A DNA stretch of 46,379 nt from an uncultured Alphaproteobacteria bacterium. Lineage in GTDB: Bacteria > Pseudomonadota > Alphaproteobacteria > Rhodobacterales > Rhodobacteraceae. Below, in pieces: positions 28,095-37,384 of the stretch. How positions within the stretch are numbered: position 1 is the stretch's first letter; each line of letters starts with the position of its first letter. The position numbers were made by a program, and so were the translations under genes. The stretch lies in NCBI GenBank assembly GCA_902560505.1, contig CACELY010000006.1, positions 1 to 46,379 on the forward strand, given 5' to 3'. Under the pieces are notes generated by a model. It saw only the letters and a program-made list of their open reading frames with translations, was not told the DNA's origin and did not search any database.

Positions 28095-28868
28095 ATGAAA
28101 ATAGTCACCTTTAATGTTAATGGTGTGCGAGCAAGGATTGACACACTAATTGATTGGTTAAAAAAAACCAACCCAGATGTTGTAGCCCTTCAAGAGATAA
28201 AAATTCAGGACATAGACTTTCCCAGATCTGCCTTTGAAAAGCTTGGCTATCATTGTTACCTTAACGGCCAAAAGTCATTTAATGGAGTCGCAATCCTTAC
28301 AAAAGGTGAGGCTAAATTATCAAATAGTATTTTACCAGGTGATAGTAACGATAAACAATCACGTTTTATTGAAGCCTATTACCAAGAAAAGAGGTTTGTA
28401 TGTATTTATCTGCCAAATGGCAACCCAAAAGGAACAGAAAAGTTTGATTATAAATTAAAATGGATGGATAGACTGAATCAATATTGTAAAAAAGCTCTTA
28501 TGTCCGAAGAGGAGATTATTGTCTTAGGAGATTTTAATGTAATTCCTCAATATATTGATTGTAAATACCCCGATCAGTGGACACAAGATGCGTTATTTGA
28601 TTCGCAAGTTAGGGCTAAATTTAATTACTTGCTTAATTTAGGCTACTTAGATGCAATAAGGATATTAGATGAAACTGACTCAGTGTTCACTCAGTGGGAT
28701 TATAGAAATCGAGCATGGGAGGAAAATAATGGCGTTAGAATTGACCACATAATTTTAAGCCCTAACGCAGCTGACAAACTGGATAATAGCTGGATTGAAA
28801 CATCTCTGAGGAACCAAGAAAAACCATCAGACCATGTTCCTGTCTGGATTTCACTTAGTGAGAAATAA
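28095..28868 (+). CDS. xth: Exodeoxyribonuclease III
   Basis: MKIVTFNVNGVRARIDTLIDWLKKTNPDVVALQEIKIQD, YLPNGNPKGTEKFDYKLKW, VLGDFNVIP, GVRIDHIILSP, SDHVPVW. Confidence 0.95.
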   Translation: MKIVTFNVNGVRARIDTLIDWLKKTNPDVVALQEIKIQDIDFPRSAFEKLGYHCYLNGQKSFNGVAILTKGEAKLSNSILPGDSNDKQSRFIEAYYQEKRFVCIYLPNGNPKGTEKFDYKLKWMDRLNQYCKKALMSEEEIIVLGDFNVIPQYIDCKYPDQWTQDALFDSQVRAKFNYLLNLGYLDAIRILDETDSVFTQWDYRNRAWEENNGVRIDHIILSPNAADKLDNSWIETSLRNQEKPSDHVPVWISLSEK

Positions 28869-28869
28869 G

Positions 28870-30051
28870 TCACCCTTTGTAATTATAAATCCAATCGAGC
28901 CTTTTAAAAAACAAGTTTGGAGAAAATCTAGTTAGACACCGCAGAAAAACAAAAAGAATCTTCCTTAACGCTCTTTGTTCCAGATGATATACCTTCTCAT
29001 TCAGCCTAGAAACTTGATCTAATTTATGTATTCTCTTTATTCTCTTTTTAGAGTAATTGTTCAATGCCTCATTTATATCTAAGGGGAACTCCTTTATGCA
29101 ATTTGCTAACTCCCAACTGTCCTCTAAAGCCTTATTGGCTCCCTGAGCCATGTAAGGAAGCATGCTTAGCGCAGCATCCCCTACCATAACGACATTTTTT
29201 TTGTGTATTATAGTAGGTATTCCACTCTCTATAATAGGCCACCTGTAAATCTGTTGCACATCAGGGAGACAAGTTTTGAGGGTCTCATTTAATTCAAAAT
29301 CATTTAAAAATTTCTGCTTAGTTACCTTTTCCTTCCAGTTATTAATCGTCTGTCCTTTTTCTCTTTTACAGAAAACAAAATTTATCATACCATTATTTCC
29401 AGTCGGATAAGTTACAAAATGTCTGCCTCTACCAAAAAATAGATTAATGTTATTTTTGGAAAAAATAGGCGGCAAAGTTTTTCTACTCAATACAAATCGA
29501 TACGCAGTTTGCGAAATGGTACGAGCATTGGTCTCTTTAAAGATAGTTTTTTTCCATATAGAGCCAACGCCATCTGCGACAATAATGAGGTCTTTTTCAA
29601 TTTTTTTCCCTTTGTACGATATGGAAATAGTCCGTTCATTTTTCGAAATCAAGGGAAGCGCTCTTGAACCAAAGTTAACCTTTATTTCTTCTTCTTTAAC
29701 CTTTTCAAACAAAATTTTTATGAGAAATGATCTATGTAGAGTAATGAAAGATCTGCCATAGCGAGATTTTAATCTTTCTAGAATTTCCAAACCACCGACA
29801 CTTTTTAAGTCAGTTTCATCAAATAAACACAAATTGTTAGGCTTTAAACCAGCTTCAACCACCAATTTACCAAGTTTTAACTTCTCTAAAACAAATAAGC
29901 CATTAGAGGTGAGCTGAATACCTGCTCCTTCACCTTTTACTAACTTATCTTTTTCAAATATAGTAACGTCGCAACCGAGCTGCTTCAAAAACAATGCGGA
30001 GCATAAGCCGGATACGCCTCCCCCTATAATTGCTACTTTAAAACTTTTGAT
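28870..30051 (-). CDS. FAD-dependent monooxygenase (UbiH / salicylate hydroxylase-like); start codon uncertain
   Basis: Upstream of the ORF-track TTG start (29994) the same frame encodes KVAIIGGGVSGLCSALFLKQLGC (FAD GxGxxG); VMVGDAALSMLPYMAQGANKALEDSWELA C-terminal FAD motif. The start is drawn at ATC 30051 as a placeholder. Confidence 0.82.
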   Translation of the reverse strand: MKSFKVAIIGGGVSGLCSALFLKQLGCDVTIFEKDKLVKGEGAGIQLTSNGLFVLEKLKLGKLVVEAGLKPNNLCLFDETDLKSVGGLEILERLKSRYGRSFITLHRSFLIKILFEKVKEEEIKVNFGSRALPLISKNERTISISYKGKKIEKDLIIVADGVGSIWKKTIFKETNARTISQTAYRFVLSRKTLPPIFSKNNINLFFGRGRHFVTYPTGNNGMINFVFCKREKGQTINNWKEKVTKQKFLNDFELNETLKTCLPDVQQIYRWPIIESGIPTIIHKKNVVMVGDAALSMLPYMAQGANKALEDSWELANCIKEFPLDINEALNNYSKKRIKRIHKLDQVSRLNEKVYHLEQRALRKILFVFLRCLTRFSPNLFFKRLDWIYNYKG

Positions 30052-30078
30052 TTGCTGAGACCCAAATTCTCTTCTAGT

Positions 30079-30516
30079 CTAATCGTCCCTATGATCTCTT
30101 TCGCGCCTCTCGTGTCGCTCTTGAGCTTCAACACTTAACGTTGCTATAGGACGCGCATCCAATCTTTTTAAAGATATAGGTTCGCCGCTTTCCTCGCAAT
30201 AGCCGTAAGAACCATCATCTATTCTTCTTAAAGCAGCATCAATTTTAGAAATAAGCTTTCTCTGTCTATCTCTAGTTCTTAGCTCCAACGCCCTATCTGT
30301 TTCTTCTGAAGCCCTGTCAGCAACATCTGGAATATTTCTTGTCTCCTCTTTCATTCCTTTGATAGTATCTTTACTCTCAGAAAGTATCGACTTTTTCCAA
30401 TCAAGGAGTTTTTTCCTAAAATATTTAACTTGATTTTCGTTCATGAAAGGCTCTTCGTCAGATGGCCTGTAACCTTCATGTAAAAATTCTTTTGACTTTA
30501 CGAAATCTAAACCCAT
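30079..30516 (-). CDS. dksA: DksA/TraR-family RNA polymerase-binding factor
   Basis: DVADRASEETDRALELRTRDRQRKLISKIDAALRRIDDGSYGYCEESGEPISLKRLDARPIATLSVEAQERHE. Confidence 0.93.
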   Translation of the reverse strand: MGLDFVKSKEFLHEGYRPSDEEPFMNENQVKYFRKKLLDWKKSILSESKDTIKGMKEETRNIPDVADRASEETDRALELRTRDRQRKLISKIDAALRRIDDGSYGYCEESGEPISLKRLDARPIATLSVEAQERHERRERDHRDD

Positions 30517-30632
30517 AATCCCCCCAAAAGTATTAGGTTAAAATTAAGCTACTATATATTCGATAATATAAATTTTAGCGTTTGTCACTATAAGATTTTA
30601 AAAAATTTTATTGAATTGGAAAGGAAATTTTT

Positions 30633-31481
30633 ATGAAGTTTGAAGGTACATCAAAATATATCTCCACAGATGACTTAACTTTGGCTGTTAATGCATCGAT
30701 AACTCTAGAGCGCCCTCTTTTAGTGAAAGGAGAACCCGGTACAGGAAAAACTGAACTTGCAAGACAAATTGCCGAGAGTCTTTCACTTCCAATAATTGAA
30801 TGGAATATTAAATCTACAACCAAAGCTCAACAAGGGCTATATGAGTATGATGCTGTAAGCAGATTGAGGGACAGTCAGCTTGGTGATGAACGAGTTAAAA
30901 ATATAAAAAACTATATTAAAAAAGGAAAAATATGGGAGGCGTTTGAGGCAAATAGTAAAGCCGTTCTTTTAATAGATGAAATAGACAAGGCAGACATAGA
31001 ATTCCCGAATGATCTGCTTCAAGAATTAGATAAAATGGAGTTTTTTGTTTATGAAACAGGAGAGACAATTAGTGCAGCTAACCGTCCTATCGTTATAATA
31101 ACTTCTAATAATGAAAAAGAATTACCGGATGCTTTTTTAAGAAGATGTTTTTTTCACTTCATTAAGTTTCCCGAAAAAGAGATCCTCGAAGAAATAGTCA
31201 ATGTTCATTTTCCTAAAGTGAAGAAAAACTTGTTAGATGCTGCACTTAATCAGTTTTTTGAAGTTAGAGAAGTTCCAGGTTTAAAAAAGAAGCCATCTAC
31301 TTCAGAGATGTTAGACTGGCTGAAACTATTGTTGGTTGAGGAACTTGAGGCTGAAGACCTCAAGATGGATGGCAAAAATATTTTGCCAAAGTTACATGGT
31401 GCGCTTTTGAAAAACGAACAAGATGTTCATCTTTTTGAAAGACTTGCTTTTATGGCCAGAAGGAATAGTGAGAGCAATTAA
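30633..31481 (+). CDS. MoxR-family AAA ATPase
   Basis: RPLLVKGEPGTGKTELARQIAESL Walker A, AVLLIDEIDKADIEFPNDLLQELD Walker B, IITSNNEKELPDAFLRRCFFHFIKFP sensor/Arg finger. Confidence 0.92.
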   Translation: MKFEGTSKYISTDDLTLAVNASITLERPLLVKGEPGTGKTELARQIAESLSLPIIEWNIKSTTKAQQGLYEYDAVSRLRDSQLGDERVKNIKNYIKKGKIWEAFEANSKAVLLIDEIDKADIEFPNDLLQELDKMEFFVYETGETISAANRPIVIITSNNEKELPDAFLRRCFFHFIKFPEKEILEEIVNVHFPKVKKNLLDAALNQFFEVREVPGLKKKPSTSEMLDWLKLLLVEELEAEDLKMDGKNILPKLHGALLKNEQDVHLFERLAFMARRNSESN

Positions 31482-31486
31482 AGAAA

Positions 31487-31639
31487 ATGTTTTTAATTAT
31501 AATGACCACAGTTGGCTTTGTATTGGGCATACTGTTAAACCGAAAACGTAAACTACTGGATATCTTGCATAGATCCACAGTAATTTCTATAATGTTCTTC
31601 GTACTAGGTATCGTCATCGCAATTATTTTTGGTAAGTAG
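31487..31639 (+). CDS. Small 50-aa predicted two-TM membrane protein (not in ORF track)
   Basis: ATG at 31487, TAG at 31637-31639: MFLIIMTTVGFVLGILLNRKRKLLDILHRSTVISIMFFVLGIVIAIIFGK. Starts 5 nt after the moxR stop and ends 12 nt before the VWA gene. Confidence 0.65.
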   Translation: MFLIIMTTVGFVLGILLNRKRKLLDILHRSTVISIMFFVLGIVIAIIFGK

Positions 31640-31651
31640 CAAGGGTTCATC

Positions 31652-32833
31652 ATGTTTTTAAATCTTTTTGACGAAATGAAAAGCGCCAAAATACCCGTTT
31701 CGCTTCGGGAATATTTGACATTCTTGGAAGCATTGACTGCAGGTGTAGCAATTTTTGATGTAAACGATTTTTACTATTTAGCCCGCACCTCTCTTGTTAA
31801 GGACGAGAGGCATATTGATAGGTTCGATCAGGTTTTTTCGCATGTATTCAAAGGGCTCGAGGCCATTGAAATTGAAGAAGTTTTCAAAAAAATTGAAATT
31901 CCAAATGAATGGATAAAAAAATTGGCTGAGAAGACTTTATCTAAGGAAGAAATGGAAAAGATAAACAGCTTAGGTAGCTTTGAAAAACTAATGGAAACAT
32001 TAAAGAAGCGATTGGAGGAACAAAAGGATCGCCATCAGGGAGGAAACAAATGGATAGGTACTGCGGGCACATCACCCTTTGGGGCCTATGGTTATAATCC
32101 AGAGGGAATTCGTATTGGACAACATGAAAGTAGGCATAAGCGTGCTGTTAAGGTCTGGGATAAAAGGGAGTTTAAGAATTTTGATAGTGATATAGAGCTC
32201 GGTACTCGAGGTATGAAAATAGCTCTTAAAAGACTAAGAAGATGGGCAAGAGATGGTGCAGATGAAGAACTAGATCTAGAGAATACCATAAGCTCCTCGG
32301 CTAAAAGTGGTTTTATCGATGTCAGAACTCGACCTGAACGTAGAAATGCTATTAAAGTGATAATATTTTTTGATGTTGGTGGGTCAATGGACGCCTATAT
32401 AAGACAGGTCGAAGAATTATTTTCGGCTGCTAGGACAGCGTTTAAGCATCTTGAGTATTATTATTTTCATAATTGTCTCTACGAGGGAGTGTGGAAAAAC
32501 AATCATAGGAGGTGGACTGAACAAACGCCCACGACAGAAGTAATGAATACATATGGTAAGGATTATCGATGTATCTTCGTTGGAGATGCATCAATGAGCC
32601 CTTATGAGATAGAATATCCGGGTGGAGCCAACGAACATTATAATGCTGAGTCAGGGAGAACATGGCTAGAAAGAGCCATTACAAAATGGCCTAATTACTT
32701 ATGGATAAACCCAACCAATAAAGACCATTGGGAATACACACATTCAACTCATATCATAAAAGACATATTTGAAGATAAAATGGTTCCTCTCACCCTAAAT
32801 GGCTTGAAAGAGGGCATGAGACATCTTTCATAA
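31652..32833 (+). CDS. CoxE-like VWA-domain protein
   Basis: IIFFDVGGSMDAYIRQVEELFSAARTAFKHLEYYYFHNCLYEGVWKNNHRRW and FVGDASMSPYEI; partner of the upstream MoxR ATPase. Confidence 0.9.
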   Translation: MFLNLFDEMKSAKIPVSLREYLTFLEALTAGVAIFDVNDFYYLARTSLVKDERHIDRFDQVFSHVFKGLEAIEIEEVFKKIEIPNEWIKKLAEKTLSKEEMEKINSLGSFEKLMETLKKRLEEQKDRHQGGNKWIGTAGTSPFGAYGYNPEGIRIGQHESRHKRAVKVWDKREFKNFDSDIELGTRGMKIALKRLRRWARDGADEELDLENTISSSAKSGFIDVRTRPERRNAIKVIIFFDVGGSMDAYIRQVEELFSAARTAFKHLEYYYFHNCLYEGVWKNNHRRWTEQTPTTEVMNTYGKDYRCIFVGDASMSPYEIEYPGGANEHYNAESGRTWLERAITKWPNYLWINPTNKDHWEYTHSTHIIKDIFEDKMVPLTLNGLKEGMRHLS

Positions 32834-32838
32834 TCAAA

Positions 32839-33540
32839 ATGATTACAAAGATTATTCCCATAGTTGTGTTAATATCTGTCTTATACATAGGATCTATTTA
32901 TTCATCCAAAAGTTTAAGCAAGAAGCTTGAGAAAAAATCAAAAATTTTCAATGACCCTGTGATTGACAATTATATAAAAGCGTTTCAGTCAATGCTTGAC
33001 TTGGGCAAGTTACAGGTTTTTGTTCTGAATGAGAAACAAATTAATGGTTTAGTAACTCCCAATGGTAATATCTATATTACACAGGGCTTTATCAACCAGT
33101 ACAAGTTAGGCAAGGTTTCGGGGGTTGAACTGACTTCAGTTATCGCACATGAGCTAGGGCACTTAGCCCTAGGACATACAAAAAAACGTCTGATTACTTT
33201 TTCGGCAATAAGCGCAATCTCTATGGTGATCTCGACGATTCTCAGTAGGTTAATACCGTACATTGGAGCAATAATCGGGAGATACCTGTCTCAAATCCTT
33301 ATATCTGGGCTTTCCAGAAAAGATGAATTTGAAGCAGACGCATACGCAGCTGCTCTACTAATTAAATCCGGAATTGGTACTGCTCCACAAATTAGCCTAC
33401 TGAAGAAATTAGAACAACTAACGGGTATAGTTTCATCCAACGTCACTTGGACACTTAGTCATCCTTCTCCTGAGCAAAGAATAAACGCAATCCAAAACCT
33501 AGAAGCCTCTTGGATGACTGGAATTAAAGATCAAAATTAA
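32839..33540 (+). CDS. M48-family membrane/periplasmic metalloprotease
   Basis: N-terminal TM, VIAHELGHLALGHTKKR (HExxH), SGLSRKDEFEADAYAAALL, SHPSPEQRINAIQ. Confidence 0.9.
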   Translation: MITKIIPIVVLISVLYIGSIYSSKSLSKKLEKKSKIFNDPVIDNYIKAFQSMLDLGKLQVFVLNEKQINGLVTPNGNIYITQGFINQYKLGKVSGVELTSVIAHELGHLALGHTKKRLITFSAISAISMVISTILSRLIPYIGAIIGRYLSQILISGLSRKDEFEADAYAAALLIKSGIGTAPQISLLKKLEQLTGIVSSNVTWTLSHPSPEQRINAIQNLEASWMTGIKDQN

Positions 33541-34096
33541 TTTCAGTTCCACGCCTAGTACATACTTCGAACCATTCAATCATATAATCTTTGTGAGAAC
33601 GTAGAACCGATACAAGTATTTCATCTAGCGATTTAAATAAAATATTAATTTGTATTTCACCCAATCTTGTTCTTAGAAAATTACTTTTTAATATTTTTGA
33701 TTTTTCTAAGTCTAAAGGGACCCCTTTTCGCAATATATCTAATGCTCTATTACCTTTTATTAAAAACCAAACTCTTAAATCCGTTGTGTTTTCAGCAACT
33801 CCTGTTGTTAAGTTCATTTGCTTTTGAAATTCTTTAAGCAATGTATCGTTTTCATTTTTTTGATTTAATAAGAGATACTCATCATTTGAAACCCAGCAAA
33901 GCGTTAAGCCATTTCTCTCTGTTGCATTTTGAATTGATGGAAGCTTTTCTTCAATATTTTTTTTTATGACATTAATGCTTTTTTTATCCCTATGATCGAC
34001 CCGTATATTAAAGGACTTTATTGATCCAATTAAATAAACGTCTACAAATGTATCGCCCTTTATTTTATCCATCTTGTTTGGTGCCCTCTGAGTCAT
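33524..34096 (-). CDS. soxG: Sarcosine oxidase gamma subunit
   Basis: SoxG-length protein (LCWVSNDEYLLL, LDILRKGVPLDL) immediately downstream of soxA and overlapping its end. Confidence 0.85.
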   Translation of the reverse strand: MTQRAPNKMDKIKGDTFVDVYLIGSIKSFNIRVDHRDKKSINVIKKNIEEKLPSIQNATERNGLTLCWVSNDEYLLLNQKNENDTLLKEFQKQMNLTTGVAENTTDLRVWFLIKGNRALDILRKGVPLDLEKSKILKSNFLRTRLGEIQINILFKSLDEILVSVLRSHKDYMIEWFEVCTRRGTEINFDL

Positions 34097-37061
34097 AAAA
34101 ATTAGGATCTACAATCTTTGCAAATATAGACTCTTTGGACGAAATCTCAAACTCTAAGGTTGACCCTTTTCTAGACTTACCATTCTCTATTAATCCAAGC
34201 GCTATTGATCTTTTCAAGGTGGGCGAGAAATAAGTAGAGGTCACGTGTCCAATAGCTTTACCATCTTCTACGGCATGACATCCATCCGGAAGAACTTTGT
34301 TTGTATCAAGGGTCAGTATGCCAACGAGCTGCTTTCTAATACTAGAATTTAAATGTGGCAGACTAAATGCTTTTTTTCCTATAAAGTCTTTTTTCTTTTT
34401 AGAAACAATCCACTCCATTCCCAAGTCGTGTGGAGTAACGGTACCATCTGTTTCATCTCCGACAACTATGAATCCTTTCTCAGCCCTTAGAATATGCAGT
34501 GCCTCAGTTCCGTACGGTTGTATTTTGTGTTTCTTTCCCGCCTTAATAAGCTTATTCCATAACTCTTCAGCTTGATTGGAATTAACCGCTAATTCGTAAG
34601 ATAGTTCACCTGAGAAGGATATTCTGTAAATCCTTACCCATATATCATCGATATTAGTTTCTATGAAGTTCATAAAAGGAAGTTTTTCTGCGGATAAATC
34701 AATCGACTTGAAGGTTTGTAAAAGCTCCCTAGATTTTGGTCCTGCAACTGCTATTTGTGAATATTGTTCGGTTAAATTGACAATAAATACCTTTAAGTTA
34801 TGCCATTCTGTCTGAAGCCATTCCTCTAACCAGGCATACACTCTATCTGCACCCCCAGATGTTGTATGACATAAAAATGATTGATCATTGAGACGTGCTA
34901 CAACACCATCATCAAAAACAAAACCTGCCTCATTACACATTAGACCATATCGACATTTTCCAGCTTTTAAAGTCGACATCATATTGGTGTAAATTAAATC
35001 TAAGAATTGACCAGCATCAGGTCCTTTGACCAAAATTTTACCAAGTGTTGATGAGTCAAGAAGACCAACATTTTTTCTAACGCTTAAAACTTCGCGACTT
35101 AATGTTTCCTCCAAACCTTCATTACCTTTGGGATATGCGTATGCTCTTCTCCAATCTGCTACGGGTTCCCATATTGCATTATTTAACAAATTCCATTTAT
35201 CGATAGGAGTTTTTCTAACAGGCTTAAATAGCTTTTTTGCATACTGGCCGGCAATTAATCCAAGTGGAATTGGTTTATATGGCGGTCTAAAAGTTGTATG
35301 CCCAATTTTATCAACAGGTTTTCCTAAGTTTTGTGATAATACGTGAATGCCATTAATGTTTGATGTCTTACCTTGATCAGTTGCCATTCCTAAGGTGGTG
35401 TATCTTTTTGCATGTTCTACATTCTCAAACCCTTCTTGAACAGCAAGTTGCAAATCACTAACCTTCACATCATTTTGAAAATCAATATACATCCTTTTTT
35501 GTTTATCTTTTGACGCCCCATAAGGTAATGCGAAAACTGGTTTTGTCTTTTTTTCTGGCTCGTTAGAAAATACGTTTGTCTCAATGTATCGTTTTGACTT
35601 GATCTTAAGGCGCGAGGCCAATTGATTGATTTTGCGTGGGACTTGTTCTTGGATATCATAATTACTAAAGACGCCTGCACAAGCACCAAGAGCTAGCATA
35701 TTGGTTTCACCTTCCCTACCTGTTGGCGTGTTTTCAGGATCAGGTTTATAAAACCCACATTCATCATCCCATAGAAGTTTTCCTCCACAATGCGACCAAA
35801 GATTTACATTTGGCGTCCATCCACCAGACACCGCTATTGCGTTACAGGGGATCAATTCTTCAATTGTACCTTCACCATTTACAGAACAAATACCAATGGC
35901 GGACGCTTTTCTTTTACCCTCTACCTTACCTATGCATTTCCCAAATAGTATTCTAATACCTAAAGCCTCAGCCTCTTTGATGATTGGGTTCTCGGATGAA
36001 TCTCTTACGTCTAGCACCACCGGTATATCAATGCCTCTGTGTTTGAGTTCAATCACAGTTTTATAGGCATAGTCATTATTGGTTGTAAGTACTAACCGGT
36101 CACCTAATAAAACACCATATTTTTGCAAGTAATCGCGAACTGAAGTAGCCAACATTATCCCAGGCAAATCGTTATCTGGAAATACTATTGGTCTTTCAAT
36201 AGCTCCAGTGCAGAGAATCATTGTTTTCGCTCGAATTTTCCATAATGCTTTTTTTGTAGCTGTATTGCTACATTGATTTTCTTCATAAGCCAATACAAAA
36301 CCATGGTCGAAAATACCAGTAACAGTGGTATTTAATTTAATAGAAACATCGTTGGACTTTCTCAAAATTCCTATACTCTTTTCATGAAACTTCTTGTATC
36401 CGTCTTTCTCCCCTACTTTAGAATCCTCTAGGTACCTCCCACCAATCACACAATCTTTCTCACAAAGCATTATTGAAAGGCCTCTGTCTCTAAGCGCTTT
36501 AGCAGCCGTTATGCCTGCTAAGCCACCTCCGATTATTAGTACATCTGTATGGTGATAAATATGTTCATAATGCTCTTCATCATACTCTCTTGGTGCCTTT
36601 CCTAACCCGGATGCTCTTCTAATCATTGGCTCGAAAAGAAACTTCCATGCTGCTCTTGGCCACATAAAAGTTTTATAATAAAAGCCTGCAGCAAAGAACC
36701 TAGAGAATACATTATTAATTGAAAGAAAATCAAATCTTAACGATGGCCAGTGATTTTGCGAAGCTACATTCATATTTTGTTTTAGTTTTACCTCCGTGGC
36801 TCTGATATTAGGTTCGAAAAAAGGCCCTTCTCCTATGCCCATAAGGGCATTTGGTTCTTCTTCACCTGCCGTCAAAATACCTCTTGGCCGGTGGTACTTA
36901 AAGGATCTTGCCACAAGCATTTCATTATTGGCTAGCAGAGCAGATGCAACAGTATCACCATGAAAACCCTTGAGATTTTTCCCATTAAATCTGAAATCAA
37001 CTGTTTTTTCTCTGTTTATCCGAGAACCCTCCTGTGGCAGTCTAGAACTCATTTTACCCAC
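34065..37061 (-). CDS. soxA: Sarcosine oxidase alpha subunit
   Basis: 998 aa: VDFRFNGKNLKGFHGDTVASALLANNEMLVARSFKYHRPRGILTAGEEEPNALM, VLIIGGGLAGITAAKALRDRG, C-terminal GcvT-like domain (LRAEKGFIVVGDETDGTVTPHDLGMEWIVSKKKKDFIGK). Confidence 0.96.
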   Translation of the reverse strand: MGKMSSRLPQEGSRINREKTVDFRFNGKNLKGFHGDTVASALLANNEMLVARSFKYHRPRGILTAGEEEPNALMGIGEGPFFEPNIRATEVKLKQNMNVASQNHWPSLRFDFLSINNVFSRFFAAGFYYKTFMWPRAAWKFLFEPMIRRASGLGKAPREYDEEHYEHIYHHTDVLIIGGGLAGITAAKALRDRGLSIMLCEKDCVIGGRYLEDSKVGEKDGYKKFHEKSIGILRKSNDVSIKLNTTVTGIFDHGFVLAYEENQCSNTATKKALWKIRAKTMILCTGAIERPIVFPDNDLPGIMLATSVRDYLQKYGVLLGDRLVLTTNNDYAYKTVIELKHRGIDIPVVLDVRDSSENPIIKEAEALGIRILFGKCIGKVEGKRKASAIGICSVNGEGTIEELIPCNAIAVSGGWTPNVNLWSHCGGKLLWDDECGFYKPDPENTPTGREGETNMLALGACAGVFSNYDIQEQVPRKINQLASRLKIKSKRYIETNVFSNEPEKKTKPVFALPYGASKDKQKRMYIDFQNDVKVSDLQLAVQEGFENVEHAKRYTTLGMATDQGKTSNINGIHVLSQNLGKPVDKIGHTTFRPPYKPIPLGLIAGQYAKKLFKPVRKTPIDKWNLLNNAIWEPVADWRRAYAYPKGNEGLEETLSREVLSVRKNVGLLDSSTLGKILVKGPDAGQFLDLIYTNMMSTLKAGKCRYGLMCNEAGFVFDDGVVARLNDQSFLCHTTSGGADRVYAWLEEWLQTEWHNLKVFIVNLTEQYSQIAVAGPKSRELLQTFKSIDLSAEKLPFMNFIETNIDDIWVRIYRISFSGELSYELAVNSNQAEELWNKLIKAGKKHKIQPYGTEALHILRAEKGFIVVGDETDGTVTPHDLGMEWIVSKKKKDFIGKKAFSLPHLNSSIRKQLVGILTLDTNKVLPDGCHAVEDGKAIGHVTSTYFSPTLKRSIALGLIENGKSRKGSTLEFEISSKESIFAKIVDPNFYDSEGTKQDG

Positions 37062-37375
37062 CCCTTGAAATCAACTCTTGAACGCCGAATGGTTGCTAAA
37101 ATAGATTTGGGTGGTTGCACCTCTTTGGCTGAATACGAGCCAAATACTTGATTGGTAAGGGTACATCTAGCTGTATGGAACCATTTTCCGCAACCATAAA
37201 CATGTCTCCACCGCTCAAAAATAATACCTTTATCATTTTTTCTTTCGTATAGATATTCATAGAAATCTTTATCGCTTGAAGCGTGATCTCTTCTTATTAA
37301 GTGGGCTTGACCGCCACAACTCAACTCTGTTTCATCACAATCTCTTTGGCAAATAGGGCAAAATATATTTAACAT
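37049..37375 (-). CDS. soxD: Sarcosine oxidase delta subunit
   Basis: MLNIFCPICQRDCDETELSCGGQAHLIRRD..., HVYGCGKWFHTARCTLTNQVFGSY. Confidence 0.95.
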   Translation of the reverse strand: MLNIFCPICQRDCDETELSCGGQAHLIRRDHASSDKDFYEYLYERKNDKGIIFERWRHVYGCGKWFHTARCTLTNQVFGSYSAKEVQPPKSILATIRRSRVDFKGWVK

Positions 37376-37384
37376 TACTATCCT

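Noticed and set aside
32341-32460. Altered MIDAS (DVGGSM rather than DxSxS) in the CoxE-like VWA protein as a novelty
   Set aside because: DVGGSM is, to my knowledge, typical for this CoxE/VWA subfamily, so not a window-specific anomaly.
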